Source of the DNA: Oceanicola sp. D3
GTDB lineage: Bacteria > Pseudomonadota > Alphaproteobacteria > Rhodobacterales > Rhodobacteraceae
Direction of reading: 5' to 3'
Length of the DNA: 64,000 nucleotides
Assembly: GCF_006351965.1 (NCBI RefSeq)
Contig: NZ_CP040932.1
Location: forward strand, 2,356,001 to 2,420,000
Part shown: positions 1-8,283 of the stretch, one piece after another
How positions within the stretch are numbered: the first letter of the stretch is position 1
Layout: each line of letters starts with the position of its first letter
Program-made: the position numbers and the translations under genes
Notes under the pieces: model-generated
What the model was told of the DNA's origin: nothing
The model's database searches: none
What the model saw: only the letters and a program-made list of their open reading frames with translations

Positions 1-1157
1 GCACCAGCCGGGCCATATGTCTTGCCGTCCATCGCAAAGTAGACGGCCCCCGCCGCGCCCGTGCGCAGCACCGCCACATCATCGCCCTCAGGCACAATCC
101 AGCGCTCGCCAGCGTTCAGGGTCTTCTCGAACAGGATGTTGCCCTCAGCGTCCTGCACCCTCACCCAGGCCGGAGCGGTGGCAACCAGTTCCAGCACATC
201 GGCGCTCTCCACCACGGTGCCGTCATCGCGGCGCACCTCGCTGGTGCCGGCCACAAGCTCTGCGCCCCGCCCGGCTCCTAGCCCTGCTCCGGGCGCCAAG
301 GCCCCCTGCGTGGCCGGGTCCAGCGCCGCAATCGGGCCATCGCGCGGGGTCATCACCGGCGTATCAAGCGCCTGCGGGCGATAGAGCCGGTCCAGCGCAT
401 CCGGGGTCGCGGCATCCACGCCAGCATATTCGGGCGCAGCGCTCTCAGGCATGGAGGGCGCAGCCAGCGGGTCCAGATCGGCCACAACACCGGGCGCCTC
501 ATCCACCGGGGCCACTGAAACGCGCTGCACCTGCTGCAACACGGCCCAGCCGCCATAGCCCACTGCACCAATCAGCGCGAGCAGCACCAGCGACGAGCCA
601 ATCGCGCCGGGCTCGATGCGCGAAAGCAGGCTGTCGCCACGCGGGGTGAAGGTCACATTCGGTTCGGCAAACGGGTCTCTCGCACCGGCCACCCGGGTAA
701 GCGGGCGTGCCTTGGGCTTGCCAGCCCCATTGGGGCCGCCCCCCTTGAGCCGCGTCAGCATCCCGCCAAGCGCGCCCTCGGCGGCAGCGGTTGCCTCCTT
801 GGAAACCTTGCTTACCTCGCCCTTGCGGCCGTTCTGCTCCAGCCCGGACAGGGTGGCAAAATCGGCCTCGCGGCAGAAGGTTTCAAAGGCCCATTCCGGG
901 TCCAGCGCCAGATAGCGGGCGTAAGAGCGCACGTAACCGGCAATAAAGCCGGGGGTCTCAAAGGCACTCGGGTCAGAGTTCTCGATTGCGGCAATGTAGG
1001 TGGCCTTGATCTTCAGCTCGCGCTGCACGTCCAACAGGCTCTTGCCCATGGTCGCTCGCTCGCCGCGCATGATATCGCCGAGCCTCAGATCGAAATCATC
1101 AAAACCCTTCGGCGGCGCTTCCTCCGCATCCGGCTTTGGCGTCCTGCGCCTTATCAT
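1..1157 (-). CDS. RodZ-like helix-turn-helix membrane protein (3' end cut by window edge)
   Basis: About 385 residues are visible; the frame is still open at base 1, so the C terminus is missing. Residues about 22-90 form a cro/C1-type HTH as in RodZ (GERATMGKSLLDVQRELKIK, then TYIAAIEN and a YVRSYARYL helix). A single membrane helix follows near residue 180 (GAIGSSLVLLALIGAVGYGG), then a Pro/Ala-rich linker. The last visible part fits the DUF4115 beta domain (WVRVQDAEG, GERWIVP). RodZ-type proteins anchor the MreB cytoskeleton and influence cell shape; that role is family knowledge. The ATG at 1155-1157 is the first in frame and has only a weak ribosome binding site. It lies downstream of hemA on the same strand, with about 200 bp between them. 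Confidence 0.85.
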   Translation of the reverse strand, partial: MIRRRTPKPDAEEAPPKGFDDFDLRLGDIMRGERATMGKSLLDVQRELKIKATYIAAIENSDPSAFETPGFIAGYVRSYARYLALDPEWAFETFCREADFATLSGLEQNGRKGEVSKVSKEATAAAEGALGGMLTRLKGGGPNGAGKPKARPLTRVAGARDPFAEPNVTFTPRGDSLLSRIEPGAIGSSLVLLALIGAVGYGGWAVLQQVQRVSVAPVDEAPGVVADLDPLAAPSMPESAAPEYAGVDAATPDALDRLYRPQALDTPVMTPRDGPIAALDPATQGALAPGAGLGAGRGAELVAGTSEVRRDDGTVVESADVLELVATAPAWVRVQDAEGNILFEKTLNAGERWIVPEGDDVAVLRTGAAGAVYFAMDGKTYGPAG

Positions 1158-1354
1158 GTGGCCTGCCCCGTGCGCATTTCCATATGTATCCCCAAGACCT
1201 ATGGCGATTCGTGCGCTACACGCCAAGATCACGTACAGATTACCATGATGCTAACAGTGATGCACTTGCAGATGCGATTACCAGAGGCTTCTTGCCGATG
1301 AGTAAAGACCCATCGGCTAGGAACTCTGCAAATGTCTTAAAACTTAAGCGCCGC

Positions 1355-2602
1355 TCAGGCGGAGAGTTCCTGCCGGTTCAGCTCACAGTGGTTCCAGAGC
1401 CCGTCCATCGCCTTCACCAGCCCGTCGATCATCTTGGGCCCATGCACCGGCGAGGGGGTAAACCGCAACCGCTCCGTGCCGCGCGGCACGGTCGGATAGT
1501 TGATCGGCTGCACGTAAACCCCGTAGTCCTCCAGCAGCATATCCGAGATCATCTTGGTATGCTTCGGGTCGCCCACGATCACCGGCACAATATGGCTGCC
1601 GTGGTCGATAATCGGCAGGCCAAGCGCCTTCAGGCGGGTCTTCAGAATGCGCGCGTTGGTCTGGTGCTGCTCGCGGATCGTGCTGTCGCTCTTCAAATGC
1701 GCCACCGAGGCCGCAGCCCCCGCAGCCACCACCGGCGGCAAGCTGGTGGTGAAGATGAAGCCCGGCGCGTAAGACCTTACCGCATCACAGATTTTCTCGC
1801 TGGCGGCGATGTAGCCACCATGCACGCCAAAGGCCTTGCCCAGCGTGCCGTTGATCATATCGAGCCGGTCCATCAGCCCGTCCCGCTCCGCCACGCCGCC
1901 GCCGCGCGGGCCATACATGCCCACCGCGTGCACCTCATCAAGATAGGTCAGCGCGCCAAACTCGTCGGCCAGATCGCAGATCTCCTTGATCGGGCCAAAA
2001 TCGCCGTCCATCGAATAGATCGACTCGAAGGCGATCAGCTTCGGCGTGGCCGGATCGTCGGCGGCCAGAAGCTCCCGCAGGTGCTCCACGTCATTGTGCC
2101 GGAACACACGCTTGGCCCCGCCGTTGCGGCGAATGCCCTCGATCATCGAGGCGTGGTTCAGCTCGTCGGAGTAGATGATGAGGCCGGGCAGCAGCTTGGG
2201 CAGCGTGCTCAGCGTGGCGTCATTGGCAATATAGGCCGAGGTAAACAGCAGCGCCGCTTCCTTGCCATGCAGGTCGGCCAGCTCCGCCTCGAGCCGCTTG
2301 TGATAAACCGTGGTGCCGGAAATGTTGCGCGTCCCGCCCGACCCTGCGCCCGTGGCCTCCAGCGCCTCATGCATCGCCTCAAGCACCACCGGGTGCTGGC
2401 CCATGCCCAAGTAATCGTTGCCGCACCACACCGTGATCTCCTGCTCGGAGCCATCGGGCTTCATCCAGACCGCATGCGGAAAGTGCCCCTTGCGGCGCTC
2501 GATATCGATGAAAGTCCGGTAACGGCCTTCCTCGTGCAGCTTTTCCAGCGCGGTATCAATGCTTTGCAGGCTATCCGCCTTGGAGCTCATAGGGCATGTC
2601 AC
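1355..2602 (-). CDS. hemA: 5-aminolevulinate synthase
   Basis: This PLP enzyme condenses glycine and succinyl-CoA to 5-aminolevulinate, the first step of tetrapyrrole synthesis by the C4 route used in alphaproteobacteria. The sequence carries [17 protein letters not shown]-type alpha-oxoamine synthase blocks, [15 protein letters not shown] and the PLP-lysine motif TLGKAFG (K256 if the GTG start is used; 8 residues longer at the N terminus than the R. capsulatus enzyme, whose lysine is K248). The GTG at 2600-2602 is chosen because GAGGA sits 8 nt upstream (2611-2615); an in-frame ATG four codons later is less well placed. With the GTG start the N terminus contains a Cys-Pro dipeptide. An FnrL-like box lies upstream, which fits oxygen control of haem or bacteriochlorophyll supply. 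Confidence 0.97.
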   Translation of the reverse strand: MTCPMSSKADSLQSIDTALEKLHEEGRYRTFIDIERRKGHFPHAVWMKPDGSEQEITVWCGNDYLGMGQHPVVLEAMHEALEATGAGSGGTRNISGTTVYHKRLEAELADLHGKEAALLFTSAYIANDATLSTLPKLLPGLIIYSDELNHASMIEGIRRNGGAKRVFRHNDVEHLRELLAADDPATPKLIAFESIYSMDGDFGPIKEICDLADEFGALTYLDEVHAVGMYGPRGGGVAERDGLMDRLDMINGTLGKAFGVHGGYIAASEKICDAVRSYAPGFIFTTSLPPVVAAGAAASVAHLKSDSTIREQHQTNARILKTRLKALGLPIIDHGSHIVPVIVGDPKHTKMISDMLLEDYGVYVQPINYPTVPRGTERLRFTPSPVHGPKMIDGLVKAMDGLWNHCELNRQELSA

Positions 2603-2663
2603 GGGGCGCGTCCTCTTCTTGTCCGCTCTGCGTGTCTGAAGTTATTAACAGAGCGATGTTCCT

Positions 2664-2712
2664 ACGGGAACACATACCTCCTGCGGTATTTTGGCACTTT
2701 GATCCAGATCAC
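2664..2712 (-). promoter_or_regulatory. FnrL-type operator and -10 element of hemA
   Basis: On the minus strand 2699-2712 reads GTGAT-CTGG-ATCAA, one base from the FNR/FnrL consensus TTGAT-N4-ATCAA. A TATGTG hexamer at 2671-2676 lies with its centre exactly 32 bp from the centre of the box. That is the spacing expected for a class II FNR promoter (site at -41.5, -10 at about -9.5). The implied start of transcription is near 2664, leaving a leader of about 62 nt before the GTG. FnrL control of hemA is known in Rhodobacter; the assignment here is inferred from the site and its spacing. Confidence 0.75.
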
Positions 2713-2807
2713 GTGAATTTCACGGCCCATGCACGCTTCTGCGTGAATTGCCCCCGCTGGACACCCGCCCAGCCAGTGCTACCCTCCGCCGAAACCAAGG
2801 AGGCCCA

Positions 2808-4187
2808 ATGTCTGTCGATCCCGTCCTCGCCCGTATCGATTCGTCCCTGCCCGACGCGCTCGAGCGCCTGATGGAGCTGCTCCGCATCCCCTCCATCTCT
2901 ACCGATCCCGCCTATAAGGCCGACTGCGCCCGCGCCGCCGACTGGCTGGTGGAAGACCTGAAATCGCTCGGCTTCGAGGCCTCCGCCCGTGAAACACCGG
3001 GCCACCCCATGGTCGTCGCCCACGGCGGCCCGGATGAAGGCCCCCACCTCCTATTCTACGGCCACTATGATGTGCAGCCCGTCGACCCGCTCGACCTTTG
3101 GCACCGCGCCCCCTTCGACCCCGAAGTGCAAGACACGCCCAAAGGCCGCGTCATCCGCGCCCGCGGCGCTTCCGATGACAAAGGCCAGCTGATGACCTTC
3201 GTCGAAGCCCTCCGCGCCTGGGTCGCCGAGCACGGGGCACTCCCCTGCAAGCTCACCATCTTCTTTGAAGGCGAGGAGGAGTCCGGCTCCCCTTCCCTCA
3301 TCCCCTTCATGAAGGAGCACGCCGAAGAGCTGCAGGCCGACATCGCCCTGATCTGCGACACAGGCCTCTTCGCTGATACCGTGCCCGCGATCATCACCCA
3401 GCTGCGCGGCCTTCTGGGCGAAGAGCTCACCATCACCGGCCCCAGCAAAGACCTGCACTCCGGCATGTATGGCGGTGCCGCGATGAACCCGATCCGCGTG
3501 CTCACAAAAATACTCGCCGCGCTGCACGACGACGAAGGCCGCATCACCGTGCCGCACTTCTACGACGGCGTCCCCGAGATCGGCGACAACCTGAAGAAAA
3601 GCTGGCAAGCCCTCGGCTTTGATGAAAAATCCTTCCTTGGAGACGTCGGCCTCTCCGAACTCGCAGGCGAAAAGGGCCGCATGGCGCTAGAGCAGCTCTG
3701 GTCCCGCCCCACCTGCGAGATCAACGGGATCACCGGCGGCTACACCGGCGATGGCTTCAAAACCGTCCTGCCCTCCAAGGCCTCCGCCAAGGTCAGCTTC
3801 CGCCTCGTCGGCGAGCAAGACCCGCTGGCCATCCGCGAGAACTTCCGCAAGATGGTGCAGGATATGCTGCCGCCCGATTGCGAGGTCGAGTTTCACCCCC
3901 ACGGCGCTGGCCCCGCAGGCCACATGAACACCAGCCACGCCGCCTTCGAGCCCGCCCGCCAAGCCCTCACCGAAGAATATGGCCGCGAAGCCGCCTATGT
4001 TGGCTGCGGCGGCTCCATCCCCATCGCCGGCTACTTCAAGAGCATCCTCGACATGGACGCCATGCTCATCGGTTTCGGCAAGGACGACGATGCGATCCAC
4101 TCCCCCAATGAGAAGTACGACGTGGAGAGTTTCCACAAAGGCACCCGAAGCTGGGCCCGCATCTTGGCGGCACTCACCAACGGCTGA
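2808..4187 (+). CDS. M20 family metallopeptidase (dipeptidase-like)
   Basis: The 459-residue product belongs to the M20/M28 di-zinc peptidases, CNDP/dipeptidase branch, which release single residues from dipeptides or short peptides. Visible motifs are GHYDVQPVDP (first zinc ligand region), RGASDDKGQ (bridging Asp), FEGEEESGSPSL (catalytic and binding Glu pair), the dimerisation-lid signature SKDLHSGMYGG, and the C-terminal His in DDAIHSPNEKYD. The ATG at 2808 follows AAGGAGG with 4 nt spacing, so an upstream in-frame start at 2748 is rejected. No signal peptide is seen, so it is probably cytoplasmic. It is divergent from hemA and followed by a repeat-derived hairpin. Confidence 0.93.
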   Translation: MSVDPVLARIDSSLPDALERLMELLRIPSISTDPAYKADCARAADWLVEDLKSLGFEASARETPGHPMVVAHGGPDEGPHLLFYGHYDVQPVDPLDLWHRAPFDPEVQDTPKGRVIRARGASDDKGQLMTFVEALRAWVAEHGALPCKLTIFFEGEEESGSPSLIPFMKEHAEELQADIALICDTGLFADTVPAIITQLRGLLGEELTITGPSKDLHSGMYGGAAMNPIRVLTKILAALHDDEGRITVPHFYDGVPEIGDNLKKSWQALGFDEKSFLGDVGLSELAGEKGRMALEQLWSRPTCEINGITGGYTGDGFKTVLPSKASAKVSFRLVGEQDPLAIRENFRKMVQDMLPPDCEVEFHPHGAGPAGHMNTSHAAFEPARQALTEEYGREAAYVGCGGSIPIAGYFKSILDMDAMLIGFGKDDDAIHSPNEKYDVESFHKGTRSWARILAALTNG

Positions 4188-4202
4188 TCCCACCCCCCGT
4201 CA

Positions 4203-4223
4203 TCCTCGGGCCTGACCCGAGGA
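4203..4223. repeat. CCTCGGG..CCCGAGG palindromic repeat, solitary copy
   Basis: TCCTCGGGCCTGACCCGAGG is a short interrupted palindrome of the kind scattered between genes in many alphaproteobacteria, where in-frame reading gives tails such as DPRVKPEDD. Two further copies in opposite orientation follow 25 bp downstream and build a large hairpin. Confidence 0.8.
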
Positions 4224-4244
4224 CCTCTCTCCACCAGCCCCACC

Positions 4245-4311
4245 GTCACCCTCGGGCTTGACCCGAGGGTCTCCCTCCGCAAGAGATCCTCGGGTCAAGC
4301 CCGAGGATGAC
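4245..4311 (+). promoter_or_regulatory. Long repeat-built hairpin covering the dehalogenase ribosome binding site
   Basis: Two oppositely oriented copies of the palindromic repeat pair as 4245-4273 with 4283-4311: 29 positions with one mismatch (C4249/A4307), one G-U pair and a 9-nt loop. The only good Shine-Dalgarno sequence for the next gene (GAGGA, 4303-4307; ATG at 4318) lies inside the 3' arm and would be base-paired in the transcript. It may act as a translational damper or as a terminator for the M20 gene. There is no T tract, so a pure intrinsic terminator is less likely. Confidence 0.7.
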
Positions 4312-4317
4312 AGCACC

Positions 4318-5187
4318 ATGACCTTCACCGCCCACACCACTGAAATCGACGGCCTCTCCATCGCCTATGAAACTGGCGGTGCCCCCACCGGCCTCCCCCT
4401 CCTCTTCCTCCACGGCTTCCCGCAAACCCGCGCCATGTGGCACCCCATCGCGCCCGCCTTCGCCGACAACCACCCCATCGTGCTGGCCGACCTCCCCGGC
4501 TACGGCGCCTCCGCCAAGCCGCAAGACCTCACCCCCTATTCCTTCCGCGAAATGGCCCGCCGCCTCACCGGCCTCATGTCCCACCTCGGCCACGAACGGT
4601 TCGCCGTCATCTCCCACGATCGCGGCGCCCGCGTCACCCACCGCATGGCGCTCGACCACCCCGACCGCCTCGCGGCCGTCACACTGATGGACATCGTCCC
4701 AACCCACACCCTCCTCACCGACCTCCAGCTCAAGGTCGCCCAAAGCTACTACCACTGGTTCTTCCTCGCCCAGCCGGAGCCCTTCCCCGAATCCCTCATC
4801 GCCCCCGATCCGAACGCCTATTACGAATCCTGCCTCCTCGGCTGGGGCGCCGCCAAGATCACCGATTTCCACGAAAGCCAACTCGCCGCCTACCGCGCCG
4901 CATGGGCCAATCCCGAGACCCGCCGCGCCATGTGCAACGACTACCGCAGCACCCTCACCCTCGATCTGGCTGACGACACCGCCGATCTCGGCGCCCGCAT
5001 CCAATGCCCCGCGCAAATCCTCTACGGCGCCTCCGGTGCCATGGCCAAGCTCTACGACGTCCCCGAAACTTGGGCCCCCAAAAACACCACCATGACCCAC
5101 GCAGCCATCCCCGGCGGCCACTTCTTCCCCGACACCGCCCCGGACGAGACCACCAAAGCCCTCAAGGCCTTTCTCGACACCCTCTGA
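4318..5187 (+). CDS. Alpha/beta hydrolase, fluoroacetate/haloacetate dehalogenase-like
   Basis: The 289-residue product closely follows the fluoroacetate dehalogenase family, which hydrolyses the carbon-halogen bond of haloacetates through an aspartyl-ester intermediate. Visible features: oxyanion motif HGFPQT; nucleophile elbow SHDRGARVTHRMALDHP with Asp in place of the usual Ser and the two Arg that bind the carboxylate; the YHWFFLAQPEP segment carrying the His-Trp halide pocket; and the catalytic His in GGHFFPDTAP. The actual substrate is unknown. The start ATG 4318 is preferred over an upstream start (4258) that would translate the repeat. The ribosome binding site is within the hairpin described at 4245-4311. 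Confidence 0.88.
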   Translation: MTFTAHTTEIDGLSIAYETGGAPTGLPLLFLHGFPQTRAMWHPIAPAFADNHPIVLADLPGYGASAKPQDLTPYSFREMARRLTGLMSHLGHERFAVISHDRGARVTHRMALDHPDRLAAVTLMDIVPTHTLLTDLQLKVAQSYYHWFFLAQPEPFPESLIAPDPNAYYESCLLGWGAAKITDFHESQLAAYRAAWANPETRRAMCNDYRSTLTLDLADDTADLGARIQCPAQILYGASGAMAKLYDVPETWAPKNTTMTHAAIPGGHFFPDTAPDETTKALKAFLDTL

Positions 5188-5256
5188 CGCCCGCCATACG
5201 CCATTAACCCTAACCCCTGTTAAGGTTAACGCACCCACAAAGCCCCGACTCCCGCC

Positions 5257-5307
5257 CCATTTTCTTGCTGCAAATATTCCGGGGGGTGTGGGGGGCTGGC
5301 CCCCCAC
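5257..5307 (-). repeat. Dispersed hairpin + GTATTT..AGCAAGAAAATG element, copy 1
   Basis: On the minus strand a GC-rich hairpin (GTGGGGGG 5288-5295 pairing with CCCCCCAC 5300-5307) precedes GAATATTTGCAGCAAGAAAA at 5257-5280. The same arrangement recurs at 27308-27360 and 33054-33106, and the core alone at 12827-12849. A second, degenerate hairpin-like block follows at about 5315-5340. The role is unknown. Confidence 0.8.
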
Positions 5308-5436
5308 TAAAGCGCGTGGTGTGGGGGGCCAGCCCTCACCAAAAATCGCGATCTGGCTGCCGGCCCGCACCCCCCGCCAACAGCAAAACGCCCGCCAAAA
5401 GCGGACGCACTCAATCACAAAACCAATGGAAAAAAG

Positions 5437-5513
5437 TGGCGCGGTTGACGGGGCTCGAACCCGCGACCTCCGGCGTGACAGGCCGGCACTCTAACCAGCT
5501 GAGCTACAACCGC
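5437..5513 (-). tRNA. tRNA-Asp(GTC)
   Basis: Cloverleaf on the minus strand: acceptor GCGGTTG/CAACCGC, D-arm TAGCTCAGCTGGTTAGA, anticodon loop CTGTCAC with GTC, T-arm GCGGGTTCGAGCCCCGT, discriminator G and an encoded CCA. It is 77 nt long including CCA and is the downstream member of a tandem pair. Confidence 0.97.
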
Positions 5514-5541
5514 GCATGGGCCTGAAAAGGCAAATACAGCG

Positions 5542-5618
5542 TGGCGCGGTTGACGGGGCTCGAACCCGCGACCTCCGGCGTGACAGGCCGGCACTCTAAC
5601 CAACTGAGCTACAACCGC
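5542..5618 (-). tRNA. tRNA-Asp(GTC), second copy
   Basis: It differs from the neighbouring copy at one D-loop position (CAGTTGG instead of CAGCTGG). It has the same anticodon GTC and an encoded CCA. The 28-bp gap and near identity point to tandem duplication and probably a shared transcript. Confidence 0.97.
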
Positions 5619-5682
5619 GCAGCGCTGTAGGGGGCCTTCTAAGCGGGCGGCAAAGCCTCGTCAAGCGGCCAATCGCGCCCAA

Positions 5683-6528
5683 TTAGTATTTGAACGTTCT
5701 CGTCTCTTCGAGGTCCGAAACCATCAGTTCCTCCACCTTCGCAAGCTTGTCGATCAGATAGGTCAGATTGCCCGCGCTCACATCATGGGTGGCGGTGGTC
5801 GTCACCTCCTGCCCCTCCACCTCGTTGCGCACCCGAGTCTCCAGCACCAGCAGCTGCGCCTTGGTGTAAATCACCTTCATCACATCCCATGCCGCATCGC
5901 CCGAAAAGCCCAGCACCGGCGCGCCGGGGGCCGATTCTGCCTCTGGCCTCAGCGGCCAGCGCTGCCCGGTCTCCGGCAGCAGCAGCTCCATCTCCATCTC
6001 CATGCGCCCGGCCTCCACATCGGCGCCCACCATCTCCCAAAGCGCGGCATTCACCACACCATCGGCGGGAAAGGCCATCACCCGAATCCCGGTAAATTGC
6101 AGCGCGTCGTCAAAAAAGCGCACCAGAAACAGCCCCTTGCCCGCTGCCAGATCGACCCGGCACACATAGCCGCCACCGCTGCGCCGCGCGCAATCGGCAA
6201 CCGGGCGGGCCGCGCCCTCCTCGCTCTTGAACTTCAAAAAATAGGTAATTCGCCCCTCGGTATAGGTCACATGTTCCTGCGTCTCGCTCCCACCCGGCAA
6301 AAACTCCGCCCAATATTGCGCCACCTTGCCATCCCGCAGGCCGCGCACGCATTGCACCTCACCGCCAAAAGCACCGGGCCAGGCCTCCAGCCGATGCACC
6401 ACATCCGCCGCCGCCCCTTCCGTCGCGCCTTCAAGGTAAATCGGCGCGTCACAGGGCGGGCTGTCCTGCGCAGCCACCGGCCCGGCCAAAAGCGCCACGC
6501 CACAGACCAATACAAACGGTCTGACCAT
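5683..6528 (-). CDS. Secreted protein of unknown function
   Basis: The 281-residue product starts with a clear signal peptide (MVRPFVLVCGVALLAGPVAAQ, cleavage expected after VAA), so it is probably periplasmic. The mature part contains three cysteines in the first half (CDAPIYLEG, VQCVRGL, ADCARRSGGGYVC) that could form disulfides. It ends in a helical stretch (LTYLIDKLAKVEELMVSDLEETRTFKY). The ATG at 6528 is chosen because an AGGGACAGG-like ribosome binding site precedes it; a GTG seven codons upstream lacks one. I do not recognise a family. It is followed by the tRNA-Asp pair on the same strand. Confidence 0.75.
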   Translation of the reverse strand: MVRPFVLVCGVALLAGPVAAQDSPPCDAPIYLEGATEGAAADVVHRLEAWPGAFGGEVQCVRGLRDGKVAQYWAEFLPGGSETQEHVTYTEGRITYFLKFKSEEGAARPVADCARRSGGGYVCRVDLAAGKGLFLVRFFDDALQFTGIRVMAFPADGVVNAALWEMVGADVEAGRMEMEMELLLPETGQRWPLRPEAESAPGAPVLGFSGDAAWDVMKVIYTKAQLLVLETRVRNEVEGQEVTTTATHDVSAGNLTYLIDKLAKVEELMVSDLEETRTFKY

Positions 6529-6781
6529 CCTGTCCCTCGCTGAAATCACTCAACTATTGCGGCCGAAGGCTAAGCGACGCAGGGGCAAGCTGTCCAGCCA
6601 GCAGCGGGCAATCGCAGGGGTTGCGAGCGAGGGCCGCCCCACAATCTGAGGTTTTGACAAAACTGCCTTCCGTAGGGTTAACTACACTCGCACCCTCTCC
6701 GCTGGCGCAATTTTGCCTGCCCCGCCACCTGCCCGCGCCGAGACGGTCCGCCAGCACCGCAGCCACAGGGAGGGCTCCACC

Positions 6782-8167
6782 ATGCCGGGCAACATCAACA
6801 TCGGCGTCACATGGCGCCGCGATGGCCGCAACGCGGCCCACCGTGGCGATCTCGCGGTGTTCGACCATATCGCCCTGCGGCGCGATATCGAAACCTTCAC
6901 CCTCGCCTGGGACGAGGCCGACACCGCCGATGACGTGCGCCTCGGCGAGTTGGCCAACATGCACCTGCTGGTGGTGCCCGGCGGCCCCCACGCCAATGAC
7001 ACCCAGATCCCCACCGTCAAAACCAACGGAAGGGGCCGCCCCGTCACCCAGGCAAAAGACAATGTGGCCAAGGGCAACGCCGCGGCCTATGCAAGCCAGC
7101 GCGCACAGTCCGAACTTGACTTGATAGAGAAGGCCCGCGTCCTCGGCATGCCCATCCTCGCGCTCTGCGGCGGTTCTTGGCGGCTGGTCGAAAACTACGG
7201 CGGCTCCACCATCGAGCTGGCCGCCCTCGGGCGCGATGGCAAGATCATGCAGGCCGGGGCCAGCTCCGGCAACCGCACCCGCCACGCCGGGCCGATGAAC
7301 CGGGTCGAAACCCAGTTCAAACACCCGCTGGAAACCCGCCCCGGCAGCCTGCTCGAAGACGCCACAGGCCGCACCAAGGCCCGCGCCGATCTGAAGCCCG
7401 GGCAAAAATTGCCCGAGATGCACGCCAATTCAGTCCATTGGGCCGCCGTCCGCACCCGCAGCATGGGCACCCGTCCCGATCTGCAAGAACAACCCTACGA
7501 AGTTGCACCCAACAACATGCTCAACATGAGCGCCCGCGATCCGAGCGCGCTTAAAACCAGCGAAGCAGTCGAAAGCGCCCATGGCGCGCCGGTCATCGGC
7601 GCCCAATGGCATCCGGAATATCAACTGCCCACCGGCGCGGATGATGAAGAGCACCCAACTTCCCGTGCCGCCAACCTCAGGCTGATCCAATACATGATCG
7701 AGGCGGCATCCGCCTATAAGGTCCACCGCGAAACCGTCGAGCTTCTGATCAAGCGCCACAAGCGCAAGACGCCAATCGGCAACGCTTCCGCCGTGCGCTG
7801 GCGCGGCGCGCCCGTTCACACCAGCGCCACCCCTGGCCGTCCCGCACGCCCCGCCAGCATCCCGAGGCACAAGGAAGACACCGAAAACCCGGCCTGGAAG
7901 TCACGCTCCGAACTCCTCGTCAGAGCCTACCTGTACAACCTCGGTCGGAAGGAAAACCTCTACCTCACCCCCGACGAAATGCTCAACCTCGCCCTCGGCG
8001 CCCCGCTCCCCGCCTTCCGCCTGAAGCAGCTACGCCACGGCGCCCCGATCGCCGCATTCCTCGAGAAGAACGTTTGGGCGGGCAAATATCTGAAAGCCGA
8101 AGACAAGAGAACGGTGCTGAACACATGGCCCAGAGATGCCCCCGAGGAAGGGCCCGAAGAGCTGTAG
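6782..8167 (+). CDS. Class I glutamine amidotransferase-fold protein (peptidase C26-like) with C-terminal extension
   Basis: In this 461-residue protein the first 330 residues carry the class I amidotransferase/C26 catalytic plan: nucleophile Cys129 in ALCGGSWRL, the HANSVHW block near 214-220 equivalent to the VNSxH segment of gamma-glutamyl hydrolases, and His277/Glu279 in IGAQWHPEY. Known relatives hydrolyse gamma-glutamyl amides (PuuD type). Residues 330-461 form a basic then helical extension (RHKRKTPIGN ... YLTPDEMLNLALGAPLPAF) that is not part of the family core and that I do not recognise. Residues 76-108 also look like an insertion. The ATG 6782 follows AGGGAGGG; no operon partner is adjacent. 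Confidence 0.75.
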   Translation: MPGNINIGVTWRRDGRNAAHRGDLAVFDHIALRRDIETFTLAWDEADTADDVRLGELANMHLLVVPGGPHANDTQIPTVKTNGRGRPVTQAKDNVAKGNAAAYASQRAQSELDLIEKARVLGMPILALCGGSWRLVENYGGSTIELAALGRDGKIMQAGASSGNRTRHAGPMNRVETQFKHPLETRPGSLLEDATGRTKARADLKPGQKLPEMHANSVHWAAVRTRSMGTRPDLQEQPYEVAPNNMLNMSARDPSALKTSEAVESAHGAPVIGAQWHPEYQLPTGADDEEHPTSRAANLRLIQYMIEAASAYKVHRETVELLIKRHKRKTPIGNASAVRWRGAPVHTSATPGRPARPASIPRHKEDTENPAWKSRSELLVRAYLYNLGRKENLYLTPDEMLNLALGAPLPAFRLKQLRHGAPIAAFLEKNVWAGKYLKAEDKRTVLNTWPRDAPEEGPEEL

Positions 8168-8283
8168 CAGCGCTCCCTGAAGTGCCGCAGAATCCTCGCC
8201 CCGGCGGTCCGCGACGGCCCGGTTGCGTCGACCGAAACTTGACGCCCGGACCGGGCCCATCGTTTCGGCGGGACGTGAAGCTG

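Noticed and set aside
1136-2716. Long plus-strand open frame of 526 codons opposite hemA
   Set aside because: It is His/Arg/Pro-rich antisense of hemA with no domain or ribosome binding site; high-GC genes routinely leave such shadows.
5203-5230. CtrA-binding site (TTAA-N7-TTAA) after the dehalogenase gene
   Set aside because: TTAA motifs occur but not with 7-bp spacing.
4246-5418. Minus-strand 390-codon Gly-rich frame opposite the dehalogenase gene
   Set aside because: Antisense shadow; it also reads through the dispersed repeats at both ends (GVWG- and LDPRI-type tails).
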